NCBI GenBank assembly: GCA_049999725.1
Contig: JBNGIS010028908.1
Location: forward strand, 1-25,184
Direction of reading: 5' to 3'
DNA: 25,184 bases
From: Haplomitrium mnioides
Taxonomy: Eukaryota; Marchantiophyta; Haplomitriopsida; Calobryales
Shown: positions 1 to 9,088 of the stretch, one piece after another
How positions within the stretch are numbered: the first letter of the stretch is position 1
Layout of the letters: every line of letters starts with the position of its first letter
Program-made: the position numbers and the translations under genes
The notes under the pieces: generated by a model
The model's input: only the letters and a program-made list of their open reading frames with translations
Told to the model about the DNA's origin: nothing
Databases searched by the model: none

Positions 1-893
1 GGGATGTATGATTGGTTGATTGACTTGAGTATCAAGCGAAGAGAGTGAGTGGTGCGTTAAAGGCTGGAAAGGAAAGAAAGAATCCTTAGAGCCTCAAAGT
101 GGTAACTGGCAAGGGGCCATCTTAGAAAAGAACCTGAAAGCCCTGAACCTGTCCTCCCCTGCAACCAAGTGGCACCTGGAAAGGTTAAAGCCTGAAGCTG
201 GGGAGCGACAAATTCATATAAATTTTTAAATTTTTTTTTCTATTCTATAATAATTTCTATACTCTATATAGATTTTTTTTTCTAAAGTTTTTTTCCCTGA
301 TCCGTTTCTATTCATAATAATATACCTCCTATATATATTAGAATTTTAAAAATTTCCTCCCATTTCCAGATCTATAATCTGTATAAATTGAATAATTTAT
401 AGTATAATATAATATAATATTCATTTCAGTTGATTCTTGAAGAGCAGAAATTGAAGTGCAAATTTCTTCATTTGGAGACAAAACTTGAGTCGGAGGAGGG
501 AGGAATTGAGGTCCCCCGGGCATTGCGACCAAGTGAGACTTGAAATCAAATCAGAAGATGCACATTTGAGGAAGATGTGCACCAATACTAGGTTCTGGAA
601 ATTTTGGAGTCAGATCAAGATTTTCAATGAATTTTGATTCAAATTGATCAGGAGGACAAAAGCAAATTGATTTGGAACATTTTGCAACTTGAATCAATCA
701 AATTGATTGAGAATCGAGGAAGAATTCTTCATATTTTAGACTGAAATCTTGAGAAAATTACAGTGACGAAGCTCATTGATGGCAAAGCCCTAATATATCG
801 ACGTTTCAGACACCTTTTAGAAAAGAAGCATTTGAAGAAGAGTTCCATTTGAGCGGTGAAACAACACTAAATCACCATTTCAACATGGACTTA
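1..893. other. AT-rich non-coding stretch, unrecognised
   Basis: Nothing recognisable as a gene was found. A short open frame (about 29-229, + strand, no internal ATG) has protein-like composition (many K, E, L) but no motif I know; it could be a tail of a transposon gene cut by the window edge. From about 220 on the DNA is very A/T rich with homopolymer runs. The minus-strand open frame at 338-532 has no family resemblance. Confidence 0.4.
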
Positions 894-1243
894 TCAAAAG
901 TTCGAAAAGGTGAAATGCGAAAGTTCAAAAAGGTTTTCTAAAAGAGTGCTGAAACATCGACATATTACTATTTCAGCAAAAGTTTGACTCAATGACATGC
1001 TCTTTGGGAAAAAAATCAAAAGTTCGAAAAGCTTTTCTAAATATTTATATATGTGATTTATTCCCATTTTGGAAATTTTATTATACAATATTGAAAGTTC
1101 AAAGCAGAATATTGAGTCGATTTGAAATTTTGACATAAAAAAGGCCTATTTCAAGGCAAAATAGTGATACATCTCTATTTCAGAAATTTTATTGTAAAAT
1201 ATTGAAAGTTCGAGCTATTTTTTTGTGAATACTAAAAGTTCAA
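894..1243. repeat. Dispersed AAAGTTCRAAAAG-like motif
   Basis: A motif close to AAAAGTTCGAAAAGC recurs about six times, near 895, 923, 1018, 1093, 1203 and 1227, in the same orientation, with spacing of 28 to 110 bases. Between copies the DNA is AT-rich and non-coding. It resembles the internally repetitive non-coding part of an old plant retrotransposon (LTR or untranslated region), but no element boundary could be placed. The basis is only the visible repetition. Confidence 0.4.
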
Positions 1244-1597
1244 AAAGCTTCAAAAGAAGATGATAAAAGGAATCTAAATCATTGTTTCAATCAAATAATA
1301 ATCAAAATATAAAACTAATCTAAGCTCAGATGAGGAATTGCCCTATAGTCGAATCGGAGAGTGCTAAGTGTCGTATGTCGATTGGAGATGCCCGAGCCAA
1401 CCCCACCCCCAGATGCAGGAAGTGAGGGGGTCTCTTATTAGTAACCATTGAAAGAGGTTCGAGTGACAACTACTTATACTTCTATTGGTTTTTGAGAGTT
1501 CACTTATGGGATTAAACCCAAGTCCCTCGTAAAGCCCGATGATAGGTGTGGTAACTAGACCTTGTTTCCAAAGCACAGGATTTATTCCTGAGCTTAT

Positions 1598-1720
1598 TAA
1601 ATCCGCCGAACCTATAAGATTAATGCCAAGCCTTCACTAAGTCCACCGAAGCTACCAATTATTTGCCGAGCCTCCGCTAAGTCTTTGCCGAAGCACCAAA
1701 TTGCTCTTGGGGCTTGATTG
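1598..1720. repeat. Degenerate tandem repeat, ~40-bp unit
   Basis: Three adjoining units start with TAARTCCRCCGAA-like sequence at 1598, 1638 and 1678. The first two are exactly 40 bp; a fourth partial copy (CTACCGAACCT) follows at about 1722. Each unit has a CCGAA/GCCGAGCC core, a central AAGATTAAT/CCAATTATT segment and a GCC-rich tail. The units are clearly diverged, so this is an old minisatellite. It lies in a locally GC-richer island (about 1320-1740) inside AT-rich DNA. Confidence 0.55.
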
Positions 1721-1740
1721 GACTACCGAACCTAACACTT

Positions 1741-2955
1741 TGAAGAGCAAGGATGATCTAATTGGAAAAATCAATCTTTACACAACTAATTGATCATATT
1801 TTTTTTTGATTTTGAGGACACAAACTTGATTGCCTGCTCTAGGCAAACATTTTGAGCTATCAAGTGAAATGTTTGGTGGAAAATTGACTACAAACTAAGC
1901 GTTTACATTTCTAATTCATAGCAGCTCAACATTCTAACATTTATGTTATGCTTCTAACTACTTAAGAATTCAGAAATAAGAAAACCTCATAATGTTTGAA
2001 GTCTAACAAAACCAAAACTATATTATTGGATCTATTGGTGAACTACAAATCATATACAGCTTCCATTCTGGTTGATCAACCTCATAGTTGATTCATACAT
2101 TCAGATCAATCCATCAAGTCAGCTATTTCTGAAACATTGAGAGTATCTATCTTTAATATTTGAATCAGAATATACCATAAATTTTTTTTAAAAACAGATC
2201 TACATTTTTGTACAACCACATCAGATTCTTCAATACTCTATTTTTACAAAAACACAAAACCTAATACTCAGATTAGAATACTAGTGAGCATCAAATTTTT
2301 GAGCTATAATAGATAATATGAGATTTTACAATAACTATACCTTAGTCTCTACATATGCACAAAATTAAGAATAAGTATTTGTAAAATTTAGGATATAGAA
2401 TTTACAAAACTGATTCCATATATAGTATATAAGTTTAAATTGATTAGTTGGCTCATACTTTTGAACAAATCAGAGCAGAATAATAGCCACAACTAATCCA
2501 CAAGGTTTACAGCTATATACTAGACCATCTCAGCCATCAAACTCACTATTTTCTCATAAATACAATTTCATATATTCTGATCAAACAGTACAGGTCTATG
2601 TTACATATTGTGGAGATCTAATTAAGTTTCATCAGCCTACAACTGCAAGGAGAACAAAGTTTTTATTACCAGATTCTGTTGGTGATATCAAAACAACTTC
2701 AAGTATCTGCACCAACACATATTTTCAAATGTATAGAGTCAACCCCTTGCCTATATCAAGAAGAAGAGGGAAGCATATTCTATAACAACTTTGTTATATA
2801 TTTCTGTTATAGATCTATAAAAATTCAAATAACAGAAAAAGATAAAAGCATTCTATCATTTATAAATTAGAACTCTTTTAGTTACTGAATATACATAATC
2901 TTTAAGAAATCTCTTTTCTACTTCTTCAACTTTGGTCATATCAACATTCTAATGG
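1741..2955. other. AT-rich non-coding; possible copia leader at its right end
   Basis: No coding signal is visible. The stretch ends just before the first recognisable copia gag codons. It should hold the copia 5' LTR and primer-binding site, but no copy of the candidate 3' LTR (12921 onward) could be found here by eye. A weak PBS candidate lies at 2679-2694 (TTGGTGATATCAAAAC). It fits the initiator-Met PBS TGGTATCAGAGC only if a 3-nt insertion and two mismatches are allowed. The 5' LTR may be deleted, too diverged, or never duplicated. Confidence 0.35.
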
Positions 2956-3890
2956 ATGGAAAAACTAAGTTTTAAAATTTTGACCATAGAAGGAGAAAAT
3001 TATCTCTCTCCTGGTGACTTGATGCTATAGCTCATCTTTTTTCCAAAGGATTGGAAACAACTATCCTCACTGATAAGGATATCAATGCTCAGCAGAAAGC
3101 ACAAGCATTAGTGTTTCTTAGACACCATCTATGTGATCATGTTAAACTGCAATATTTAAATGAGAGTAACCCCAGAGTGTTGTGGGATAGCTTAAAAGAG
3201 CGTTTTGACCACACTAAAATAATCCATCTGCCAAAAGCAAGGCATGATTGGGTAAATTTGAGAGTTCAAAATTTTACAACAATATCCAAGTATAATAGTG
3301 AACTTGTCAAAATCATAAGTCAATTAACTCTCTGTAGACATCATGTTTCAGAAGAGGAACAAATAGAGAAAACATGATCAACTTTTCATCCTACAAATAT
3401 GATCCCGTTTGCACAATACATTAATACAAACTTTAGAAGATATTCTGAGTTAATTGCATATTTACTATTAGCAGAGAAACATCAAGACCAACTTATGAAA
3501 AACTCTAAAACCAGATCCTCTATTGTTCACTGGTTTATTGTAATACACTTCAAGTGGTTGAGATAATGGCAGAGTTCCAAGACAAAGAACCAAATTTGGT
3601 TCCAACAAGCAAGCCTCAAATAAAGGAAAAACCTCAATGACTGGAATGTATAATAACCAATTCAGGGGGAGAGGCAGAGGTAGGAGCTTTGCAGGAACAT
3701 TTTTTCCAAGAGGACAAAGAGGTGGTCGATCTCAAAACAGAGGAAGAAATATGCCATCTACAAGTAATACAAGAGGCTTAACTATATATACCAGATGTGG
3801 AACCATGGGCCATAGTCAAAAAATGTGCATAATACTTGGACATCTGCTTAGACTACATATAAAAGATAAGAGTAAACAGTATATTACATA
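2956..3890 (+). pseudogene. Copia gag fragment (capsid plus zinc knuckle), broken
   Basis: Gag would package element RNA into cytoplasmic virus-like particles. An ATG at 2956 opens a frame starting MEKLSFKIL; a TAG follows about 29 codons on, and a frame change leads into the block at 3051-3377. That block carries the conserved signature FLRHHLCDHVKLQYL, then VLWDSLKERFDH and LPKARHDWVNLR, typical of the UBN2-type Gag of plant copia elements. After the stop at 3375-3377, fragments continue (LLLAEKHQDQLMKN) to a Gly/Arg-rich stretch and a CCHC knuckle at about 3780-3830. In the knuckle the first Cys is replaced (YTRCGTMGHSQKMC, Tyr where CX2CX4HX4C needs Cys). Several stops confirm a pseudogene. 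Confidence 0.8.
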
Positions 3891-3949
3891 AAATCATGAA
3901 GTGTTAATGGAATAAAGAGATACACTCAGTGATTATATTGATTAGGAAG

Positions 3950-4154
3950 ATGATCTGGTTGTTCTAGAGAATTACATACTACAATGTATATTTTCAGTTT
4001 CTAAATTGGATGACATTAATACATGTATAATTGATAGTGGCAACACTCACACTATATTGAAGTGCAGATCCTTCTTCACAAATATAATGCCCTTAAGTCA
4101 AAATGTGACAACAATTATGGGTAGTAACCAAATAGAAGAAGGATATAGACCAAC
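3950..4154 (+). pseudogene. Copia protease segment, cut by the gypsy insertion
   Basis: The frame reads a short spacer and then the aspartic protease signature CIIDSGNTHTIL (Asp codon at 4033-4035), followed by NVTTIMGSNQIEEGYRP. This matches the retropepsin and post-protease segment of copia Pol. The catalytic Asp-Ser-Gly triad is intact, unlike other catalytic sites of this element. The protein is interrupted at 4154/4155 by the 5' LTR of the gypsy element. The frame is resumed at 9084, where the next expected residues of the same family (a short Ile-rich strand, then APSATRNLISF) follow. Confidence 0.8.
4150..4154 (+). repeat. Target-site duplication, left copy (CCAAC)
   Basis: The five bases before the gypsy 5' LTR are CCAAC; the five after the 3' LTR (9084-9088) are CCAGC. 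A 5-bp duplication is what gypsy integrases make. The single A/G difference is consistent with mutation after insertion. Confidence 0.8.
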
Positions 4155-4533
4155 TGTAATAGTACAAGCATAAGGTTGTGCTATTTATAAGAAAATAGAG
4201 AGGAGTGAAAGAAGTCGTAGTGAGTCATTTTTAGGGTTAAGATTGGATTATTTGTCTTTGAAGTCACTTTTGGTAGAGAGTCAACTTTAGAGCTAAAATT
4301 AGAAGTGACTTGTAAGTGAAGAAAGAGGGAAGATACGCTCTTCTCTTGTATAAATAGAAGGGTTTTTTAGCCCCACTCCTCATTCTAGAGTTCCTCTAAA
4401 ATCACTTGGGTTCTTTGGTTGCTTGCACTCTTGGTCTTAGCTTGGACCTTAAGTTGCTTTTGGTTGAAGAACTCTATTAGAGTTCACCATGAGTTCTTAC
4501 TCATTTGGATTTGGTCTTTGAGATTCTTTTACA
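4155..4533 (+). repeat. Gypsy 5' LTR (379 bp)
   Basis: Begins TGTAATAGTAC and ends GATTCTTTTACA (TG...CA termini). It matches 8694-9083 with about 23 substitutions. It lacks an 11-bp segment (TTTGGCTTTTG) that the 3' LTR carries after GGTTCTTTGGTTG. A TATA box lies at 4349-4356. Confidence 0.93.
4349..4356 (+). promoter_or_regulatory. TATA box in gypsy 5' LTR
   Basis: TATAAATA at two-thirds of the LTR length, the usual place for the U3 promoter. The same box is kept in the 3' LTR (8888-8895). Confidence 0.6.
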
Positions 4534-4534
4534 T

Positions 4535-4554
4535 TGGTATCAGAGCCATGGTTC
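4535..4554 (+). other. Primer-binding site for initiator tRNA-Met
   Basis: TGGTATCAGAGCCATGGTTC lies one base after the LTR end. It is complementary to the 3' end of plant initiator tRNA-Met, the standard primer of most plant copia and many chromovirus elements. The match is unusually long for an element otherwise this decayed. Confidence 0.9.
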
Positions 4555-4572
4555 ATTTTTAGTGTGAGCTAC

Positions 4573-5281
4573 ATGGAGAGTCAAGAGGAGGTGAATCAAG
4601 CAATAGAACAATGATTGAACATCTTTCACGCCTTTTGGAAGTAGGAATAAAAGAAAGAGCAAGGTTTCAAGAAGAAGAGAGTTATGGACGATTTCCAACG
4701 CCAAAAGCATATGATGGAAAGGTGACTTGTGGTGCTTGTGTGAACTTCATTTTTGATTGTGAATAATATTTTGAAGCTACAAACATTAGAGAGGATAGTC
4801 ACAAATTCTATTTGCGGTAAGTCAATTAGAAGGAGTTGCAAAGACTTGGTGGAGATATCAAATAGAACAAGCACAACGTGGATTTGTTGCTCCTATTGTT
4901 TCTTGGTATGAGTTCAAAGAAATAGTGATTTCAAGATTTACGATTGTAAATGCTTCAAAAGTAGCAAGAGATCATTTGGCCGAATTGAAGCAACTTGGTA
5001 CAGTGAGAAGTTATGTGACATATTTTCAGAATACAACTATGCAAATTCCTAATATAAGAGAAGAAGAAGCACTAGACCACTTTGTTTGGAGATTGAAGCC
5101 TCGTACGAGAATAGAAGTTACTATGAGAGAGCCTACTCAATTAGAAGAAGCAATGCATATGGTGGAGCAGCATGATTCATTACTTACGGCTACAGAAGTT
5201 AGATCTCATCCTCAACCATTCAAACAACGTTCTCAAAACCTTGCAAGCTCTAATGGAATTAAAATTCTGACAAGAAATTGA
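4573..5281 (+). pseudogene. Gypsy gag, broken
   Basis: Gag would form the cytoplasmic particle. An ATG at 4573 opens MESQEEVNQAIEQ and hits TGA after 13 codons. The recognisable Retrotrans_gag domain lies in a different frame, at about 4850-5281: RFTIVNASKVARDHLAELKQ, then the typical YVTYFQN...EEEALDHFVWRLKP block. The frame ends at a TGA (5279-5281). No CCHC zinc knuckle is visible between here and the protease, so that segment is deleted or beyond recognition. At least one frameshift and several stops are present. Confidence 0.8.
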
Positions 5282-5640
5282 GGTACTTTGTTCCATCTTG
5301 ATGGTATGATTGAGGAGTACTCTTGTAGAATGTTGGTCAATAGTGGGAGTTCTAAAAATTTTATGTCACTACGTTTTCCTAAGATAATCAAAGAAAAATA
5401 TAAGCCTATCAAGAGGAGTGTTGTGACTATGGCTGATGGCCAAAAGCATGACATGTTTTGCTCTTAAAAGCCATTCCTTCTAAGAATTGGAAAAGAGTAT
5501 ACGAAATCTATGCAATTTGTTATTGCACATGCATAATATGACATCATTTTAGGATTGTCTTGGCTTGAAGAAAGGTCTGCTCAATTTGATTGGGAAAAAA
5601 GACAAATTCAAGTTACCTTGCAAGGTAAGAAATCTCTTTT
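5282..5640 (+). pseudogene. Gypsy retropepsin (protease), active-site Asp changed
   Basis: After the gag stop the same frame reads LVNSGSSKNFMS, which aligns with the gypsy protease site (I/L)-D-S-G-A-(S/T)-x-N-F. The catalytic Asp is replaced by Asn (AAT for GAT, about 5335). The downstream strand DIILGLSWLEE (about 5540-5575) is the usual end of the retropepsin fold. In-frame TAA stops occur near 5466 and 5535. Confidence 0.75.
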
Positions 5641-7300
5641 GGGGTGTTCGACACCGTTGGTGAAGAAGCCTAAATCAGTTCAACATGTTAATTCAGTTGT
5701 GCAAGAGTTGCATGCCTTTGCTGTTTGGACTAAGCCCATCATGGACCTGAGTAAGGAGAGGGGAAAAGGTATGCCTACCTTAGTGATAGATGATATTTTG
5801 AAAGAGTTTGGGGATGTGTTCCCGGAGGATTTGCCAAAGGGGTCACCAAACGATCAAGGAATGCCTTTTCCAATTGAGTTAATACCAAGAAGCACTGTTT
5901 ATAATTGACCTATATATTGGCTATCACCACAAGAATTAGAAGAGCTTTGAAAGACATTGATGGATCTTCTTGAGAAGGATTTCATTCAACACAGTACTTC
6001 TCCTTGGGGAGCTCCGGTATTCTTTGTACCAAAAAAACATGGTGGATTTCGTCTTTGTACAAATTATCGAGGATTGAACAATCAAACATTGAAGAATGCC
6101 TATCATCTACCTCATATTGATGATTTGTTGGATCAATTGAGTGGTGCACGATTCTTTTCTAAGTTGGATCTTTGAAATGGCTATTGGCAAATTCCAATCA
6201 AGCCAAGTGATGTATCAAAGACAACTTTTCACACAATATATGGGTATTTTGAGTGGAAAGTTCTTACATTTGGTCTTACTAATGCTCCAACAATATCTAT
6301 GGATCAAATGCATCAAGTTTTTGATGGGTTATTGGATAAGTCAATGTTGGTATTTTTGGATGATATCTTTATCTTTAGTAAAAGTGAAGTTGAACATCAT
6401 GCTCATCTCAAGGAGGTACTACAATGACTACGCAATTGGAAGTTTTATTGCAAGAAGTCTAAGTGTGAGTTTTGGAAGTGAGAGGTTACTTATCTAGGGT
6501 ATAAAGTGTCTGCGGATGGCATCAAGATGGAGGAAGAGAAAATGAAGGCTATTGCAGAGTGGCCAACACCGAATGATGCAAAGGATGTTTGAGCTTTTAA
6601 TGGATTAGCAAGTTTTTATCAAAGATTCATTCATTACTATGTTTATATTGATGCACCGCTTATGGATTTACTAGGGAAGGATGCAAAGCTCAAATGGAGG
6701 ACCAAGGAGTAAGTGGCATTTCAACAACTTAAGGATGCGGTGACATCTCGTCCAATTCTATAGCCATATGATCCAAAGAGGCGTTGTATAGTTGATTTTG
6801 ATGCTTCTAATTTTGCTATTGGAGCGGTTTTATAGCAAGAGCTTGAGGATGGACTTCATCCAATTGCATTCATGTCACGCCAATTGAATGCAGCGTAGAG
6901 AAATTATTCTGCAAGAGATTGAGAGCAATTAGCAATGGTTTATGCTACCAAGGTGTGGAGACACTATCTCTTAGGCAACCATGTACTTATGCGTACAGAA
7001 CACAAGCCGTTGCTTCAAGTAATCCACTTGGAAAATATAACAAGTCGTCATCATCGATGAGAAGATCAACTACAACTCTTTGATTTCAAGTTGGAGTACA
7101 AACCAGGAAGGTTCCATACTATTCCTGATGCATTGTCTCGAAGACCGGATCATCGAATAAATACATTAAAGATAGCAAATGCTAGTATATTACATCTTGA
7201 TGAAGCAACCAGTGATGACCTTCGACAAAAGTTACAAGAAGACGCCTTCTTTACTCTTGTTAGAGCACATTTGGCAGTCCAAGATAGTAAGTATCATATT
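5641..7300 (+). pseudogene. Gypsy reverse transcriptase and RNase H, one frame with many stops
   Basis: The RT would copy element RNA into DNA. One frame carries, in order, the connection to RT (FPEDLPKG), [36 protein letters not shown], the motif after FFSKLDL, the catalytic FLDD box (6353-6364, intact), the thumb/YLGYKVSADGI region, and RNase H with DFDASNFAIGAVL and RTEHKPLL. It ends with EYKPGRFHTIPDALSRRPD. The frame keeps alignment from about 4925 to 7310, yet is broken by about a dozen stops. Many sit at conserved Arg, Gln or Trp positions, which suggests point mutation rather than indels. Confidence 0.9.
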
Positions 7301-8327
7301 TTTCCATTCGGGATGGTATTCTCTATCAAGACCATCAAATATATGTTCCTCAAGATAATGTACTTTGAATGGCATGTTTACAAGAAGCACATGATATTCC
7401 AATTTCTGAGCATCTTGGAGTAGACAAGACTATGGAGTTGCTTCAACGGACTTAATGGTGGCCAAACATAGCTCAAGATGTTTGTAGCTTTGTTCATTCT
7501 TGTAAAAGTTGTCAACAAAACAAGGCTTCAAATCAAAAACTAGCTGGTCTTCTGCAACCATTATCGATTCCTACTGCTCGGTGGGAACATGTAACTTTGG
7601 ATCTTATCACTTCGCTTCCAACCACGCCTTGTGGGTTTACGGCCATTGTGGTGTTTGTGGATAAGCTAAGCAAGCGAATTTATCTAGCACTGACAGTGGA
7701 TACGATGGATGCTCCACAATTGGCAAAGATTTATTTTGATATAGTCTTTCAATATCATGGAATGCCAAAGGTACTTATATCTGATAGAGATCCACCATTT
7801 ACTTGGAAGTTTTGGTGAGAGTTATTCATACTTTTAGGTACCAAACTATCTATGTCTACGATGTATTATCCTCAAACAGATGGGCAAACCAAACAGGAAA
7901 ATCGCATTGTGGAGGATATGCTTTGAGCGTTTATTAATATTCATCATACAGATTGGGATAGTTTTTTACCGATTATGGAGTTTGCATACAACAACTCCAA
8001 ACAAGTAAGTACTAGTTTTTCTCCTTTCTTTCTTAATTATGGCCAACATCCTTTTGTTCCCGATGGTTTGCTTTCTCCTTTGTCTTCCAATGTTCCTAAT
8101 TTTTCTACCTTTTTGCCTTGTTTATCTTTCTCGTTGCAAGATGCCAGAAACCATCTTGCTATTGCTCAAAATTGGCAAAAACAGTTTGTCGATAAACATC
8201 GTCGTGATTGCTCTTATGTTTTAAGTGACCAAGTTATGTTATCTACTCATAATCTTCCATTGTCTTTAGATACTCAAGTCCGTAAGTTATCTCTTGTTTG
8301 GATTGGTCCTTTCTCTATTTCTCAGGT
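7301..8327 (+). pseudogene. Gypsy integrase, broken, catalytic Glu replaced
   Basis: A frameshift near 7310 moves the reading into the next frame. It carries the zinc-binding region (HLGVDKTMELLQRT, then CKSCQQNK) and the rve core: HVTLDLITSLPTT with the first Asp, VLISDRDPPFT with the second Asp, and YYPQTDGQTKQENR. At the third catalytic place, where chromoviruses have QTERVN, Lys stands for Glu. Stops occur at a Tyr/Trp-rich site (about 7455), after FTWKFW (7816-7818) and after VEDML (7923). The C-terminal part (MEFAYNNSKQVSTSFSPF) is open from 7975. A second frameshift near 8328 leads back to the first frame. Confidence 0.87.
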
Positions 8328-8680
8328 TATTTTTTGTCGTTGCCTATAAACTTGATCTTCCTCTTCATATGAAGATTCATCCAGTGTTCCATGTGTCTAA
8401 ACTTAAGCCTTTTGTTCCTAGTCCATCTTCTTTTCCAAATCGTGTTCAACTTTCTCCTCCGGCCATTGTTCTTGATGATCATGAAGAATTTGAAGTAGAC
8501 CGCATTTTGGCAAAAAGAGTTATCAAGCGAGGGTGGCATCCACAAGTTCAATACAAGGTTTTGTGGAAAGGCTATCCACTTCATGATGCTACTTGGGAAC
8601 CTTCTTCAAATCTTGAGAATGCTCAAGAAGTTATTAAAAGTTTTGAAAGTTGCGGCAATGATGATGACGTCATCAACTAG
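8328..8680 (+). pseudogene. Gypsy Pol C-terminus with chromodomain
   Basis: After the frameshift at about 8328 the frame reads VAYKLDLPLHMKIHPVFHVS, the usual integrase C-terminal (GPY/F-like) tail. A chromodomain follows at about 8485-8650 (FEVDRILAKRVIKRG...YKVLWKGYP...ATWEP). Chromodomains of chromoviral integrases are thought to bind histone marks or chromatin and steer insertion. The aromatic cage is partly visible (W of VLWKGY, W of ATWEP). This part has no internal stop and ends at the natural TAG 8678-8680, just before the PPT. Confidence 0.9.
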
Positions 8681-8690
8681 AAGGCGAGGA
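8679..8690 (+). other. Polypurine tract of the gypsy element
   Basis: AGAAGGCGAGGA, interrupted by a single C, ends three bases before the 3' LTR and overlaps the pol stop codon. This is the usual place of plus-strand priming. Confidence 0.55.
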
Positions 8691-8693
8691 TTA

Positions 8694-9083
8694 TGTAATA
8701 GTACAAGCATAAGGTTTTGCTATTTATAAGTAAATAGAGAGGAGTGAAGGAAGTAGTAGTGAGTCACTTTTACGGTTAAGATTGGATTACTTGTCTTTGA
8801 AGTCACTTTTGGTAGAGAGTCACCTTTAGGGCTGAAATTAGAAGTGACTTGTAAGTGAAGAAAGAGGGAAGACAAGCTCTTCTCTTATATAAATAGAAGG
8901 GCTTCTTAGCCCCACTCCTCATTTTGGAGTTCCTCTTGAATCACTTGGGTTCTTTGGTTGTTTGGCTTTTGCTTGCACTCTTGGTCTTAGCTTGGACCTT
9001 GAGTTGCTTTTGGTTGAAGAACTCTATTAAAGTTCACTATTAGTTCTTACTCATTTGGATTTGGTCTTTGAGATTCTTTTACA
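8694..9083 (+). repeat. Gypsy 3' LTR (390 bp)
   Basis: Same TGTAAT...TTTTACA ends as 4155-4533, with about 23 substitutions and an extra 11 bp (TTTGGCTTTTG) near its middle. The inserted piece resembles the neighbouring TTGGTTGTTTGG sequence, so local slippage is plausible. TATA box at 8888-8895. Confidence 0.93.
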
Positions 9084-9088
9084 CCAGC
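9084..9088 (+). repeat. Target-site duplication, right copy (CCAGC)
   Basis: Pairs with CCAAC at 4150-4154, four of five bases equal. The copia reading frame runs on from here. Confidence 0.8.

Larger units (their letters stand above)
4155..9083 (+). mobile_element. Complete but dead Ty3-gypsy chromovirus (4.9 kb)
   Basis: Two LTRs, a PBS to initiator tRNA-Met, gag, protease, RT, RNase H, integrase and C-terminal chromodomain, in that order on one strand, define a Ty3-gypsy chromovirus. The small size (4929 bp), short LTRs and iMet primer fit Reina-type chromoviruses, though the clade is not proven. It sits inside the copia protease/integrase junction in the same orientation. About 15 in-frame stops, at least two pol frameshifts and replaced catalytic residues make it non-autonomous. 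The LTRs differ at about 23 of 379 aligned positions (~6%) plus one 11-bp indel, so the insertion is not recent. Confidence 0.93.

Noticed and set aside
8039-8584. Other frames inside the gypsy integrase/chromodomain
   Set aside because: Shadows of the integrase and chromodomain frames.
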